The notes under the pieces: model-generated
Told to the model about the DNA's origin: nothing
Seen by the model: only the letters and a program-made list of their open reading frames with translations
The model's database searches: none
Translations under genes and position numbers: made by a program
In this document: in pieces, positions 25,501-40,338 of the stretch
How the letters are laid out: the number at the start of each line of letters is the position of its first letter
How positions within the stretch are numbered: the first letter of the stretch is position 1
DNA from: Zerene cesonia
Lineage: Eukaryota > Arthropoda > Insecta > Lepidoptera > Pieridae
Assembly (NCBI RefSeq): GCF_012273895.1
Contig: NW_024045141.1
Span: 310,001 to 374,000, forward strand
Direction: 5' to 3'
DNA length: 64,000 nt

Positions 25501-28500
25501 AAAATCGTGCCGAAGCGTGCTCCACTCCCACACTCGAAATAATGTATATTATCATAATGAACGTCGCATTTTTGTTTTTTTTTATGTCATAGCGAGCAAC
25601 TTAGCTCGTGGTTCGCCTGATGGTAAACGATCACCACCGCCCATGAACATTCGCAGAGGCTCAGACCTGAGCAGAGAATGCGCCACCCGCTTTAAAGGGA
25701 TAAAGGATAAGGAATGGACTGGGAAGGGCAAGGAGAAGGAAATAGGCCTCCGGCTCCCCCACTCATCGTTCATGTTATTTTTATAAAAATATTTGCGGCT
25801 TTAGTACGCAAGTTTCGTTTTAATTGGAGCAACAGGAAAACCGTCCGTTATAATATTATAACAACGTTATTTTTCATTTTGGCTTCGGTTTTGTATAGCC
25901 GCTGGGTGAAGCCCGCTACTTGCCACGTGGATATAACTTGTTTTTTACTTATGACACGATTGGAATAATTTTTTTTTCGTTTTTTTTTTTTATTCAATCG
26001 CTGCATTCAAAATTAAACCGTTTCGAAAATTATCACGAGAAACAGGCAGATAGATATTTTGCATTCACCCGAGTTTTTTAACCTACAATCCGAAAAACGA
26101 CGAGGTTTTCAAATGATACTTTTTTTGTTTAATGTTTTTTTTTTTTATCTTGACCTCTTTTAGAATCTGGAATTGTACCCCAGTGTCAACCCCTGTTTGT
26201 AGAAAATAATTATTATACGTAAATTTGCATTCAATATTTAAATTTATGTGATTAATGTAGATAATTAATTTAGTAGGTGTTATAATATGGATATATTTTT
26301 CGTAGTTTAATGTTTTGAATGTGAATGAATCGATTTATATAATAGTTTGTTAGAAACAAACAAACAATTGCATAATTATATTATTTACGATTAAATTTAT
26401 TATATTATTTTTCTTTAAGGAAAAACGTCGTCCTTATTGTAATTATTTTACTTCACATGAATTAAGATTGGATTCAATTTTATTTAATATTTGTCTTTGT
26501 ATATATTTTAATGTTGACAATTCATTATATTAAACACCGATTCCATTAAATTCAACAATACAGACAAGAAATGAAAATATTTTTAATACGAGAAACTTAG
26601 CATTATCACGGGAAATTACAATTTCAAAGGCAGACAACATAACTTCAAACACGAACGTAAACAAAACAAATAATTTTAGGAGATTTCGTTGCGACTGTAC
26701 GCGCCCACCCCGTGCCTATCTATCTACGTACGCTATGTACCCGACGGTACCGCTTCGACCAACCTCCATTGACCCGCCGCGCCCCGCGCGCGTACTACGA
26801 ACTCCCACACGCAAACGGCTCAGGGGTGACATTACGCGGCTCAGCACACTCTGGCCGCTGTATACCTACATAAGTAAAGACTGGAGTGAGACGCCACTCG
26901 GTTGCTCGAGTGTCGTCTGCCAGCGCTCCCCGATCAAAATCATTCCAAATTCGAATTCGCTATTTTGACGTTAGAATTTTTCGTTCTATTTGACAATTAT
27001 GTTGGCACAGATAAGATTATTGCAATGTGTAAAGAGGTTTTATAGGTACGCCAGTTTTTATTTGACTGCCATTTCGTGTTGTATTTATGATTTATTACAG
27101 GTTTTTTTTTAAATGTGTTTAAAATCGTTTCCAAGTTCAAGGTGGTCATAGTAATTTATTTTTTGCGATACATCTTAGCTGTTAATTATTCGAAAATGTT
27201 TTAAATGTCTGGAGATATTTAATTCTGATTGCGGATTTCAAGATAAAATATAGTTTGTTGTTAGAGTTTTAAAGTACATTTCAGTTTATGATATATGTAA
27301 TAATGAATAAACCGTTGTGATATCTTCTTCATATATATAAAAATCAATTGCTGTTCGTTAGTCTCGCTAAAACTCGCGAATGGCTGGACTGATTTTTATA
27401 ATCACGTTTTTGGTGCATTTTGAATAGTCCAGGGAAGGTTTAGAAGGAAAGAATATTATGGAGGCGGGGGAAGCCGCGGGCGGGAAGCTAGTATGTAATA
27501 AATATTTCAATAACTTAAATGAGGCCGCTTGGAAGGTACCAGCTTTCAATAAAATAACCATAAAACTTGGTCCACGCAGTAAATGTAATGAGGTAACAAA
27601 CAGAAAAAAAAAATCAATCGAATTGATTACCTCCTCCTTTATCTGAAGTCGGTTGATGATATTAACTTTTTCAGACTATTCACTGTGCATTGTTTTTTAG
27701 ACCTATCTAGGTATTCAATTAAATCCTCAATTGTAGCGTGAGGTTTAGAATAGTATCTGGTTTATAGCATAGACCTTGCTCCTATTCCTCGTATATTATT
27801 TACTAGCTGTCCGCCCCGGCTTCGCCCGTGGTACATATAAAGCCTAAATTCTCCCTCAATACTTTTACTGTAGGGCATCTAAAACTGAAAGAATTCAAAA
27901 CGGACCAGTAGTTGATGAGCACGTTTAAACAAAGAAACGAACAAACTCTTCAGCTTTATAATATATAGCTGTCCAGTTGAATATCTGAATGATTGCGATT
28001 AGATATATATTTGAGTTTAAATAATATCAAACGAACTAACTAACCCTTCCCTATATTATTTACTAGCTTTAACCCGCGGCGTCGCTCGCGTGGTACCCGG
28101 GTAAAGAACCTATCCAGCCATACTATAATCTCTGTACCAAATGTCATATAGACACGATAAGCAGTTTTCGCGTGAAAGAGTAACAAACATCCATATATCC
28201 ATCCATACGTACAAACTTTCGCGTTTATAATATTAGTAAGATTATATTGGACTTAATGATAAGTAGGTCTTCAATATATGGATGCAGAGTTGTTCAAGGT
28301 GATAACTTACGCACGCGGCGTCGTCTGTGAGGATTCTTCTATTCATTAGTAACCCTTAAATGTATCTCTTTTTCTGGAGACAATCATCATCATCAAATCA
28401 AATCAAATCAGAATACTTTATTGCGCACCAAATCATACAGAAATAAATTCTATAAATAAACTCTATAAAAGCACAACAGGCGGTCTCATCGCTAAAGTAG

Positions 28501-31500
28501 CGATCTCTTCCAGACAACCTGGTGGACAAGGCATCATCATCATCAGCCTATATATGTTCCCACTGCTGGGACACAGGCCTCCTATGAGGGTTCAGGCCAT
28601 AATCCACCACGCTGGCCAAGTGCGGGTTGGCAGATGTCACATGTCGTCGAACTTTTGATTCTCGGACATGCCGGTCTCCTCACGATGTTTTCCTTCACCG
28701 TTTTAAGCAACTGGAGACAGTAGTGTATGTATTTTTTTTTAATAAATAGGTAGGTTGTAAATGGTCCAGCCGGCTCAGAGATTAACAAGAGCGAACAGAC
28801 GGACAGAAATTAAGCAAAACGTATCTGACTGTATTAATATTATAAACGCAAAAGTTTCTATGGGTGTATGTTTTCATAATCATTCACGCGAAAATCTCTG
28901 AACGGATTTTGATGATACTCGGCGGAGATATAGGTTGTGTACAAGAATAGCACATGAGCTGTACTCGTTTATAAGCGCGGGTTTGTCCGTGGGTGGTTAT
29001 TTAAATGAAAAAGGGGGGAGACGAGCACGCTTCGGCACGAATTCGACCAATATCCCCACAGAAGATGGGCGTGATATTAGCATGCTATTTTCTTTCGTAC
29101 GATGAGTGTAGGAGTCGGAGGCCCGTTTCCTTTTCCTCTCCCTTTTCAGTCCAATCATCGATCCGTTCCTTATCCCTAAGACCCTAAAATTTGTGCAACT
29201 GTCTACGTACTAAATTTCATTGCAATCGGTTCAGTAGTCTTTGCGTGAAAGAGCAACAAACACACACACATCCTTACAAACTTTCGCATTTATAATATTA
29301 GTAGGATAGTAGGATGTTTTTTCAATTCTTGCATAGTCTATAACAGTAAAATTATATAACACGTTATAAAAATCAGATCTTGATGAAATCTAGCTGATCG
29401 TCCCGGCTTCGCCCGTGGTACATATATAGCCTAAGTCACTCAATGTAGTTACAGCTTCCTAACTGTGAAAGAATTTTTTTAAATTGGTCAAGTGGTTCTT
29501 GCGTGAAAACGTTACAAACATACAAACAATAAGAAAGTTAAGTCCTATAGAAGAAACTAGACAAGTCCCACATAAAAAGTACCAGGTCACCATAAACCGT
29601 AAAGAGGTCGAACGCGAACAGACAGCAAAGAAAGAAAGTCCCAAATTGAATTAATTCAACTCCGAGCGCTAAGCATAGTACCAGGAGACCAGCGGCGTTA
29701 GAGGGTGGGCCGGACCACGTGGTCACCCACACAACGACGCGTGTACCTGCCGCGTGCGTGTGTGCGTTGACTATAATATGTGAAGCTATTTGACCTTCGC
29801 TTGGTGGTTGGTAATAATGGAAAATGTTTAGTCTATGGATGTCGTAGTGAAGTGGTAGGTTGGCCGAGAAGTCAGGCGATGCTGCGGGGAATGACGCGGG
29901 TTCGAATCTCGCCTCGTGAAAAAAAAAAATTCTAGACTGAAATTTTTCTTATTTTAAAACATTGGAATGGTGTAAAACTGTATATTTAATGTTGAAGTTA
30001 GTTGTACTAAATACTTTTTAGTTATTTTTAAAACTATGTATTTTAATTTCAAAAATAACTTTTTCTTTTGTTTTGTTGCCCCGGTTAATCTCTTCGCGAA
30101 AGGAATTAATACTTAAAGAAATAACATGTTTAGTTTGTTTATTTATATAAATAAAACTGAATCGTCGAATGTGTTGCTAAGCGTAAAACTCGAGAACGGC
30201 TCGACCAAATATAATGAATTTTTTAACGGTTTTGTTAGAGCATGATAAAAGTTCTTATAAACAAAGAACATACCACAAACAAAGTCGCGGCGGACCACAA
30301 GTTATAAATAATTAAAAAAAAAAACTTTCGTTATTACGTGATATCCGTACGTGCATATTATATGTACATCACATATTTACTCACATCGAGTTTCGCTTTC
30401 TTTACACATTGATTATGTTTTTCATCATTATCGGTTCAGCGGTTAAGACGCGAAAGCGTGACAAACAGATGTTGTATAATTGAAATGTTTACTACTGTTT
30501 TTCATTACAATCTATAATCGATTTGTATGCCATTTTGCTATGCTTAAATTTGCTGAAATAATATAATAATTAAATATTAGACACACACACACACACACAC
30601 CTATCACAACATAGTATAAAACAAAGTCGCTTTCTCTGTCCCCATGTCCCTATGTATGCTAAAATCTGTAAAACTACGCAACGGATTTTGATGGGGTTTT
30701 TTTTTTTAATAGATAAGTGAGCGTCCATAAATTACGTGAGACATTTTTCAGGATTTTTTGAAGGTGGGATTTCGTGAGATTTTCCTTAACTCTCTCCCCC
30801 CCTCCTCTCTCCTCCCCAAATGTCACGTGAGATTTTTTGAAATATATTTTGACTATGAACCCATTGGAATTAAGAAAGGAAAAGAAAAATCATCCGTCCG
30901 CGGGATTTAAAAGGATAAATAACGAATACTAATATTTCAAGTTTCGACATATGTAAATTTTTATAGAATTTTTTTTTACTTTAACTAAACTTTATTTTCA
31001 CAGTTTGTGTTTGTTAAAAAAATACGTGATATTTATTAAAATCCTCCTCTCTCCCAAGTGAGATTTGGAAAGATTTTACTGGACCCCCTCCCTCCCTTAA
31101 ACACCTCACGTAATTTATGGACGCCCCCTAAAGTGCCTCAAGATGAAAGTTCATATGTACAATAACACTAGCTGCACCCGACAAACGCTGTTCTGCTTTG
31201 CTCTTATCATTTAGGGGGATGAAAAATAGATATTGGCCGATTCTCATAGATACCGGATAAGCACAGAAAATTTCATCAAAATCGTTCAAGCCGTTCCGGA
31301 GGAGTATGGCAACGAAACTGTGACACGAGAATTTTATATATTAGATCTATTGAACTACAGCGAATTTAACGCGTGCGAAGCCGCGGGCATATGCTTAATT
31401 AATTATATAAAATATCAATTTAATTTACATAAAAGTGATAATAATATCGAAGTTTATTGTACACGTGAAGGTGTAAAAAACGCGTAGACAGGTGTAGACA

Positions 31501-34500
31501 GGTGTAGACCTAGGTTTTAGATTAGTGCTATGAAAATCACATAGATGGCGCTAAATCGAATGTACAAACTTCTCTCGAAAACTGTTTTTACCCGACTGCT
31601 GCAAGAGGGTAATGTTCCATGTGGTGACGCTTAATGTGGTATCTGCAAACCCTCACTTGGCCAGCGTGGTGGATTATGGGTCGCGGACGTATACTAACCA
31701 GCTCCCGTGGCCTCTTTATTTGTCCGGCTCGTCGGAACACAGTGGGGTTTTAGTCTTCCGACATTACCCACGACTCCGTTCCCCAGGGAAGGCCCAGGCC
31801 GTGGGTATCTATGTAAGATTTCCCCACTATATAAAAAAAGGGTGCTGGATTATGGCCTGAGCCCTCATAGGAGACCTGTGTCCCAGCAGTGGGAACGTAT
31901 GAACTGATGATGGAGCAATACAATATTAACTTTACTTTCCTCAGTTTTCTTTATTGCTTTATGTTTGCTGACCACTATTTTTATATATTTTTGTTAATTC
32001 TGCTACTTTAAGGGTTGCCTGGTAGAGATCGCTACCTAGCGATAAGGCCGCCTTTTGCTTACTTTTAATGTAATGTTCTGTTTTTCTTTTTATAAGAAAC
32101 TAGCTGCGCCCCGCGGTTTCACCCGCGTAAATCTGTATCCCGTAGGAATATCGCGATAAAAAGTTGCCTTTAGTTGTCCAGCTGTCTACGTACCAAATTT
32201 CATTGCAATCGGTTCAGTAGTTTTTGCGCGAAAGAGCAACAAACACACACACACCCTTACAAATTTTCGCATTTATAATATTAGTAGTCTTAATAGGATT
32301 ATAGTAGGATAAATAATTTAAATAAAGACAAAGAAAGAAAGATATGAGTCCGCGAAGTCAAACCAAATATTAAAGTCGCAACAGATCAAATTTTCTTTTC
32401 AGATTGACAAGCATACAAACTCTTGTGACGTCACGCGTTTCAGTTGAGACTCGTGACGTCATAACCGCTACGTCATTTAGATTTATAAAGACTGCCACTA
32501 GCATTTCACTTGACATGAATTGTTTTTATATAAATTTATTTCACCTTTTATGCCTTATATCTTACTTATATTATAGAGGCGAAAGTGCGGATTTATGGAT
32601 GGATGAATGTTTGTTACTGCCCTTTACGTGAAGTCTGCTGAATAAATTTTAATGAAACTTTGCAATAATATAGCTTGCTAGCTTTTGACTGCGGCTACGC
32701 ACGCGTTAAATTCGGAGTAATTACCCATCGATATCCGTTGTGTAGTTTCAAAGATACATACATACATAGGGACAGACGCGGGAAGCGACTATGCTTCATA
32801 CTATATGTGTCAAGTAATGAATATAAATACTGAAATGTACGTCAAATCATCACAGAAGGCTGATCACCTACTGCACCACAAAGAAAATCGATCAGTGAAA
32901 CAGATGTATATCATCTGCCCCATACCCCACTAGGGGACACGGGACTTCACAAAAAATCGTCTACTCGTAATTCACACGGATTCCACTAAATATACAAGAA
33001 CGACACGAAGCGAAACAACAAGCTACGGGAATCATCCCAAATACAAGGTATTTACTAAACATAAAACGTCCCCACCGGGAATCGAACCCAGGACCCCTCG
33101 GTTCTAAGCTCACGCCTTAACCACTGTACCAAGGAGGCGGACGAGTAGACGATACGTTTAAGTAATTTTTAAAATTTCTCAAAAAAAAATTAAACCCACC
33201 CAATCCACCAACGCTCCCGCATTTGTGTGTGGACCTCTCATCGCCCTAACTCTAGGCCTCCAGCGCCCACAAGGGGGCGCTATCGTCAACTTTGAGAAAG
33301 ACTGCCCTAAGAGATGATCTCATTCTCCCAATTTATAGTAATACCGCTGCCCCTGTGAGCAAACTCGCGTGCAGAAGCAAGTATTTCTATAGGCTCTGCG
33401 TTAGTCCGGTACATAAGCTACATCACTGTCGAGTATCATCGAAATCTGTTCAGTGGTTTTCGCGTGAAAGAGTAACAAACGTACATACATATATAAATTC
33501 TTTAGAAACTTTCGCGTTCATAATATAAACAGACGGATATGAATCTGCTTCTGTGTCAAAAATTCATCAACATTTGATCAGTTGTTTTAACATTATTCAT
33601 ACATCCATTTCCATGATTATCCATTCATAAAATATCGAAAAATTCATTGATAATTTAGAAAAAAAAAGATTTAGTGGGCAGCGCATCCGCAGAGGCACTA
33701 CCCCTGCTCTGTTCACGGGCGGTGGTGATCGCTTACCATCAGGCGAACCACCAGCTCAGTTGCCCGCTATGACATCAATACTAATAACTAGCTGCACCCG
33801 GCAAACGCTGTTCTGCCTTACTCTTATCATTTAGGGGGATGAAAAATAGATGTTGGCCGATTCTCATAGATACCGAATAAGCACAAAAAATTTCATCAAA
33901 ATCGGTCAAGCCGTTTCAGAGGAGTATAGAGACTAACATTGTGACACGAGAATTTTATATATATAGAGAAGAGATAATATAAAGCTGAAGAGTTTGTTGG
34001 TTTTGTTTGAACGCACTTATCTCGGGAACAACTGGTCCGATTTGAAAAATTCTTTCAGTGTTAGACAGCCCATTGCTGTAGCCAAGGCTGTAGGCCATAT
34101 ACGTACCAACGGACGAAGCCGGAGCGCACCGCTAGTGAACGATAAAATTAGAAACATGCCGACCGTACTTTTAAATGTCAACAATAATACAAGATGGCTG
34201 ACAGAAGACAAGTAAGTAAGTACACATTGATTTTTCATTTGCCAGCAGCAGAGCGGGACGGCGATACGCGGCCCCCGCGCGCGTTAGAGTGGGACGGATA
34301 AATTGTTATTAACAAGGGTGGGCACCCTCGTGAATGGCTGATTGAATTTTATGAAATTGTATGACTCTATGAAAATCATTTTGGAATCGCTCAGAAGTGT
34401 GTTATGTTATATTGGGTTAATATGTTAATTCGTGTGTTCGATTGGCGATCGTGCGGAAACGGATGGACTGATTTCGATGGGTTTTATGGTTATGGATAAT

Positions 34501-37500
34501 CTCGCTCTATGTAAGGGTTTTGCTGTTTAAATTATTGTTATATAAATTGTGGAATTGTTCAAAAGTTTGTTTCGTAGTACTGGGTTAAAAGGTTAATTTG
34601 TATGTTCGATTCGCGGTCATGCGGAAACGGATGGACTGATTTCGATGTGTTTTATGGTCACGGATAACGTCTCCTGATGATAGATTTAACTCTATAGCTC
34701 GTAACCATATAAATATATTTTACCCTGATTGCATAAAAATAAAAAAAATAGCTTAAATATAAAGCTGTATTTTTTTTAACACTTTATTGGGCTGTCAACA
34801 TAGCAGAAATATGTTAATACAATAATACTCATAATAAACATTCAGCACAGAAGGCGGCCTTATCACTTACATGTGATCTCTTCCAGGCAACCAACAGAAC
34901 AAGTGAAAATAGTTACTTACCTTTACATTTAATTCCTAGGTAACGGCACGACCGCGATTTATGAAATTATTGTTTACTAGCTGCGCCCCACGGTTTCACC
35001 CGCGTAAGTCCGTATCTCATAGGAATATCGGGATAAAAAGTTGCCTATATGTTATTCCAGTTGTCCAGCTATCTACGTACCAAATTTCGTCGCAATCGGT
35101 TCAGTAGTTTTTGCGTGAAAGTGTAACAAACAAATACATCCATCCTCACATACTTTCGCATTTATAATAGTAGTAGGATAGATGCTACCATTGAAAACAT
35201 ATTGTAAAAAACATTAAAATGCTTTTTGATTAAACGTTAATTATAGTTATCAATGGGTACTTAAAAACTTACTTTCTTTTTCTTCCTCTTCGCTGATTTT
35301 TTTAACTGTTTAAGAAACTGAGTTTATTCCCAAAAAAAAATCAAAATTCAAATAATCCAGAAACCAGTAAGTAAAGGAGAAAAATTGTTCTAGCCAGATT
35401 ATAAATATTTAAACCGCCACTTAAAAAGTTTGCGTTCCAAAAAAATAAAGTTTGAATTTTCAAATTACGAATTCCGTAAGGTCGTCGTTACTTGCACACA
35501 GATATAAATAATTGTTACAATCGTACATGTACATGCAGCTGTGAGTTTACGTGTGTGCGGATACTGCGGCTGAGATGTGTTGATCTTATATTTAAATTTG
35601 ATATAAAGAATGTTTGAATTATGTTCGTTGGTAAGAACTGAAGTATTTGGTATACGCAAATTATGGTATTATTGTGTAATAATCTCTTTCAAAAATAGTG
35701 TATAACCACCATGTTGGTATTACTGTTTTTATAAGAGTAAGATTTAGGTAACGTACGTAACTCTTGAAGTATTAAAAACAATAAGCGGTAAATCTTATTA
35801 TTTATAATTAGAATAGAATTATTTATTGTAATTAAGAATATAAATCGTCACTTAGTCAATTTTTATTTAATAATCCCTTAGCAAATCTAATATTTTATAC
35901 TAAATAATAGCTGCACGCCCCGACTCCGCCCGGGTATCGTAATCGTAACGCCTTTTTTATCGTAATATAAAATAATATGAACTATCCTATCTTTTAGTTG
36001 GATCAAACTGCACACGTTGTGCAAATTTTTTTTAAATCGGTTGTGTAGTTTAGTAGTCCATCGTGGACAAGCAACGTTATGCGTAATTTGTATACTAAAT
36101 ATGATACCGCTTTAAGCCTCACACAAAACTATAATAAGATGTTACCAATTTATATTAATACCCGCAATTAACTTCGACAGGACCAACGTTTCTTAAACGT
36201 AAACAAACATTAATGGGAATGCTTAATCCAATCACTCGCAAAACGTTTGACATATTATGGTATAAATCGCTTTTAAATTCAGTCCGCTTTGTAGCGCATT
36301 TGTTAAGGATTTGTTTTATTGGTCTATAAGTGACGTTAATTGACGTGAAATTAACTTTTTTTATACAAAATTACGTTGTCAGGTTGGAACAAATACTATG
36401 TACTAGTCTTCCGCCTCGGCATCACTCGTGGTACAGTTTAAGCCTTCTTTATGCCTTAACAAAAATAAAAAAAAATACTCAATCGGTCTAGCCGTTCTCG
36501 AGTTTTTACGCTAAACACATTTTGCGATTTATTTTTATTTATATGAATGTGACAGTTGGTTTGACGGTTTGTTAATTAATTACGTCAAAATAACTTAATT
36601 ATACAGGAATTCATGTATAAATATATGCTAACTAGCTCAAGAAGATGCTAGTTTTAAACTGTTACGTCAATTAAAACGCGGGATCTAGCTGCTACAGACT
36701 AAGAATCAAATTTGATATAGTAAATATATAAAAAAAAAATTATTAACTGAATTTCTAGCTTTCTTGTACAGAGAAAATAATAAAATCCTCACGATCTTCA
36801 TTGGAATAAATAGATATACTCATGAAAATATTGTATTGTCACCGATCCTGATACCACCAAAACAAACACACACGTGAAGCTATTACAAGCGTTTTAAAAT
36901 GAAATATTGCGTATATAATATATGGCTAGAAATATCTTCTCACCTCTACAGTGTTGAAATATTTTCGGTGCCACATAATTCGCCGAGGTGTCCCACTGCG
37001 GCTAAGTAGTGGTTACCCAACCGCCTTGTTCCCACTTTACTAATCGACCCTTCAACAAATACAGTATTTAAATTTTAAAATACCTTCTGTATAGGTCGAG
37101 CTGTCTACACTAATATTATGAAGAGGAACATCTTATATTTTTGTATGTTTGTAACGTTTTTGCGCAAAGACCGCTGGACCGATTACAAAGATTCTTTCAT
37201 CACTAGAAAGCTGCAAGTTCTCTGAGTGATATGTGCTGTATATCTAACAGTTGTGGTTTTGTGGTTAGGACCTCGGTCTTCGAACGAAAAGTCGAGAGTT
37301 CGAGACTAGGCGAGTGTGCAAGGAATAAGCTGATCTTTCATTATTTTTACATGTAATATGTAATGCATATAACGCGCATCCACCACATGGCCTAGTGTAT
37401 ATAGCCTTATAGCCTTCCTCAATAAATGGGCTATCAAACACTGAAAGAATTTTTCAAATCGGACCAGTGGTTCCTGAGATCAGTGCGTTCGAACAAACAA

Positions 37501-40298
37501 ACTCTTCAGCTTTATAATATAGATGGGTAAATATAATTGACACAAACGAATTTGCATCGATGCGGTCAACATAATTTACTTGCGGTCAAACTAGACGCAC
37601 CTCGCCCACCTGAGCAATGATCGCGACTGCTCAGTCCACGTATTATATCTAGCTCACTTGACGTTCCACGCACACAGCGGCGGTTTTATTGTCTTCACGT
37701 GTTGTAGATGTGTGCGTGAGTTCAACACGCTTGCATGACGCATCTAGAGAAGGTGGAAAATGAATTCTTGTTTTTTTTTTTTTTGTTGTTGTTATTTTGT
37801 AGGTTGCCAGTTACAAATGTTTGAGTATTTTTTTTTCTTTAGAAATTTATTTGTGAATGCGGTGCGGTTTGAATTGAATTTGTTGTGGTGAGAGGTACTG
37901 AGTTTGAAAATGGAACGTTTGTAGATTGTGTCGAAGGATGGTAATGTAATAATATGTACATTGCCTTATAATTTGCGAAACACACGTTTGTTCGTTAAGA
38001 GTTATAATTAGATCTTAGTATAATTAACTTAAGTTTGGACATTGGATGACATATGAACAAAGTAAATATGTAATATACAAAAATAATAATATTGGCCTAT
38101 TACACGTATTATGCTTTATACAACATATTTTCGTTCTTCGTAACAATTCTATGAGAGGATTTTACGAACCGTTTTCATTTTTTTATATATATCTTTTTAT
38201 GCCAATATTTTAGGTTATAGCACTTGAGATATAAAAATTCGAAATGAATTAAAATAAAATTATCTTACATTTGAAAACGTACGACATTCAACTGAAACTT
38301 GACGGTTATGCTAATGTTAAACAATTGTTATTCATAATTTATCATAAAATAAGTTATGTTAACATAATTATAAATAAGTTTATGTAAGATAAAGATTAAA
38401 ATTCACTAACATCCTCCTGAATTTACTACACATAATAAGTTGTGGCTGTGTGCGTGCGGCTTTACGTGTATGTGTGAGTGAATGATGCCCCGTTTACTTA
38501 GCTTTGTAATTTAGGTAGGACAGTATTTTTGATATGTAGATATATTTGTATGTGTGTATGTTTGTGAGATTTTTTTTTAGTATTATTTTTTGAAGCAGCG
38601 TAAACTTATAGTGTCATTTGAATATATACTGACTATCCTAACTTACTAACATTGTAAATCCGTAAAAAATTGTTTGGATGCATGAGGTGTTTGTTGCTTT
38701 TTCTTGCTTGTGTACTAGAATTACACATTCTCTATAAAATTACATACTTTCTTTATGTCTTGGTTTCTCCGTGATTATAACTACGTGGAACAGCTAGTAC
38801 TTAATACTTACATAATATAAAGCTGAAAAGTTTGTGTATTTGTTTGAGTGCTGGATATGTGCTATCGTCTATTTATGTACCGCGGGTAAATTTTATTTAA
38901 CTACCTGCACACTTAGCAAGTGGCATTTGAACTAAAGAACAGTAAACCAATGCAATGAACTCGAAACCTTACTAGTCGAGTACTCGCCACACTGTAAACG
39001 CGCAACTGCTGATAGCTCCTTATCTCATCTACTACTACGTCAACAGACTGACGTCATCCCTTTCGGGCGCACAGTGACATTCATAAGTCCGTCTCGCTCG
39101 CACGCCGGTTGCGCTGTCCCGCTCGCTCTAATGAATTAAATCAACAACCTCTTGCTTGCTCCTCGATGATCAGCGTTCCCCGTTTGAATTTTATTTCGAA
39201 TTTCGAATTCTGTTTCCTAGCGATGCAATGGAATGTTACGATTTTTTTTTTTTAATTTTTCGATGCTTTGTTATATAATTTTTATAAGGACATGTTATTA
39301 TATTTAGTGTTTTTTAGATTATTACAAATACAATAAAATATTTTTAACAATAAAAACAATTCCTATTTAGATAACACACTCCTTTTGAAGTTTTAGATTT
39401 CAAAATTGTCTGTATTATATTAGCATTTCCTACTTAAACTTTAAGATTAATTTCGTCAATAAAACGGATTATTCGTAAGAAACAACCTTAAACGCGTTTT
39501 TATATCAGAGACAACAGAAACCATTCGAACAGGAAACGACGCAAAATTAGTCAAACGTTCACTTCCGGGTTGTCAATGGCAACACGTCAAATGTATTGTC
39601 TATGAATTGTAAGATATGCGTGAATATGTTTAATTAATATTCATTTTTATCTGTCTTAAAATGTACTAGAAACTCGCCCGGATATCAAGATTCCTGATTT
39701 ATCCCAAGGGAGCATTCAATAAACATAAAAAGTATCCTTTCACCCAAGTCAGCTCATACCCTGTCTATATACCAAATTTCATCAAAATCCGTTTGTTAGT
39801 TTCAGCGTGATTGAAGGACAAATTTCAAACAACCAAACTTTCACATTTCTAGGTAACTAACTGCGCCCCACAGTTTCACCCGTGTAAGTCCATATACCGC
39901 AGGAATATCGGGATAAAAAGTTGCCTATATGTTATTCCAGTTGTTCAGCTATCTACGTACCAATTTTCATTGCAATCGGTTCAGTCGTTTTTGCGTAAAA
40001 GAGCAACAAACACACGCACATCATTACAAACTTTCGCATTTATAATATGTTCTTCAAGACCGAGACTTTTTTATTTTTGTGTGTCTCCACTGGGAATTGA
40101 ACCCAGGACCCCTCGGTTCTGCGCTCACGCGTTAACCACTGTACCAAGGAGGCGGTCGACTTTATTTATGCGTTACGCTAAATTATATCTTAATGACAGT
40201 TGTTATTTTTAATTCAATATTTGTTATCTGTCTGACTTCTGTTATCTCAAAATTTTTGTATATATTTGTATTTAAATGTGTATATTATAATTTCAATA

Positions 40299-40338
<40 letters not shown>

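Noticed and set aside
25517..25786. 89-codon frame with repeat-like composition
   Set aside because: Covers repeat family C.
40300..40338. CRISPR-like or protein-coding triplet array
   Set aside because: It is the ATC tail of SINE B in a eukaryotic genome.
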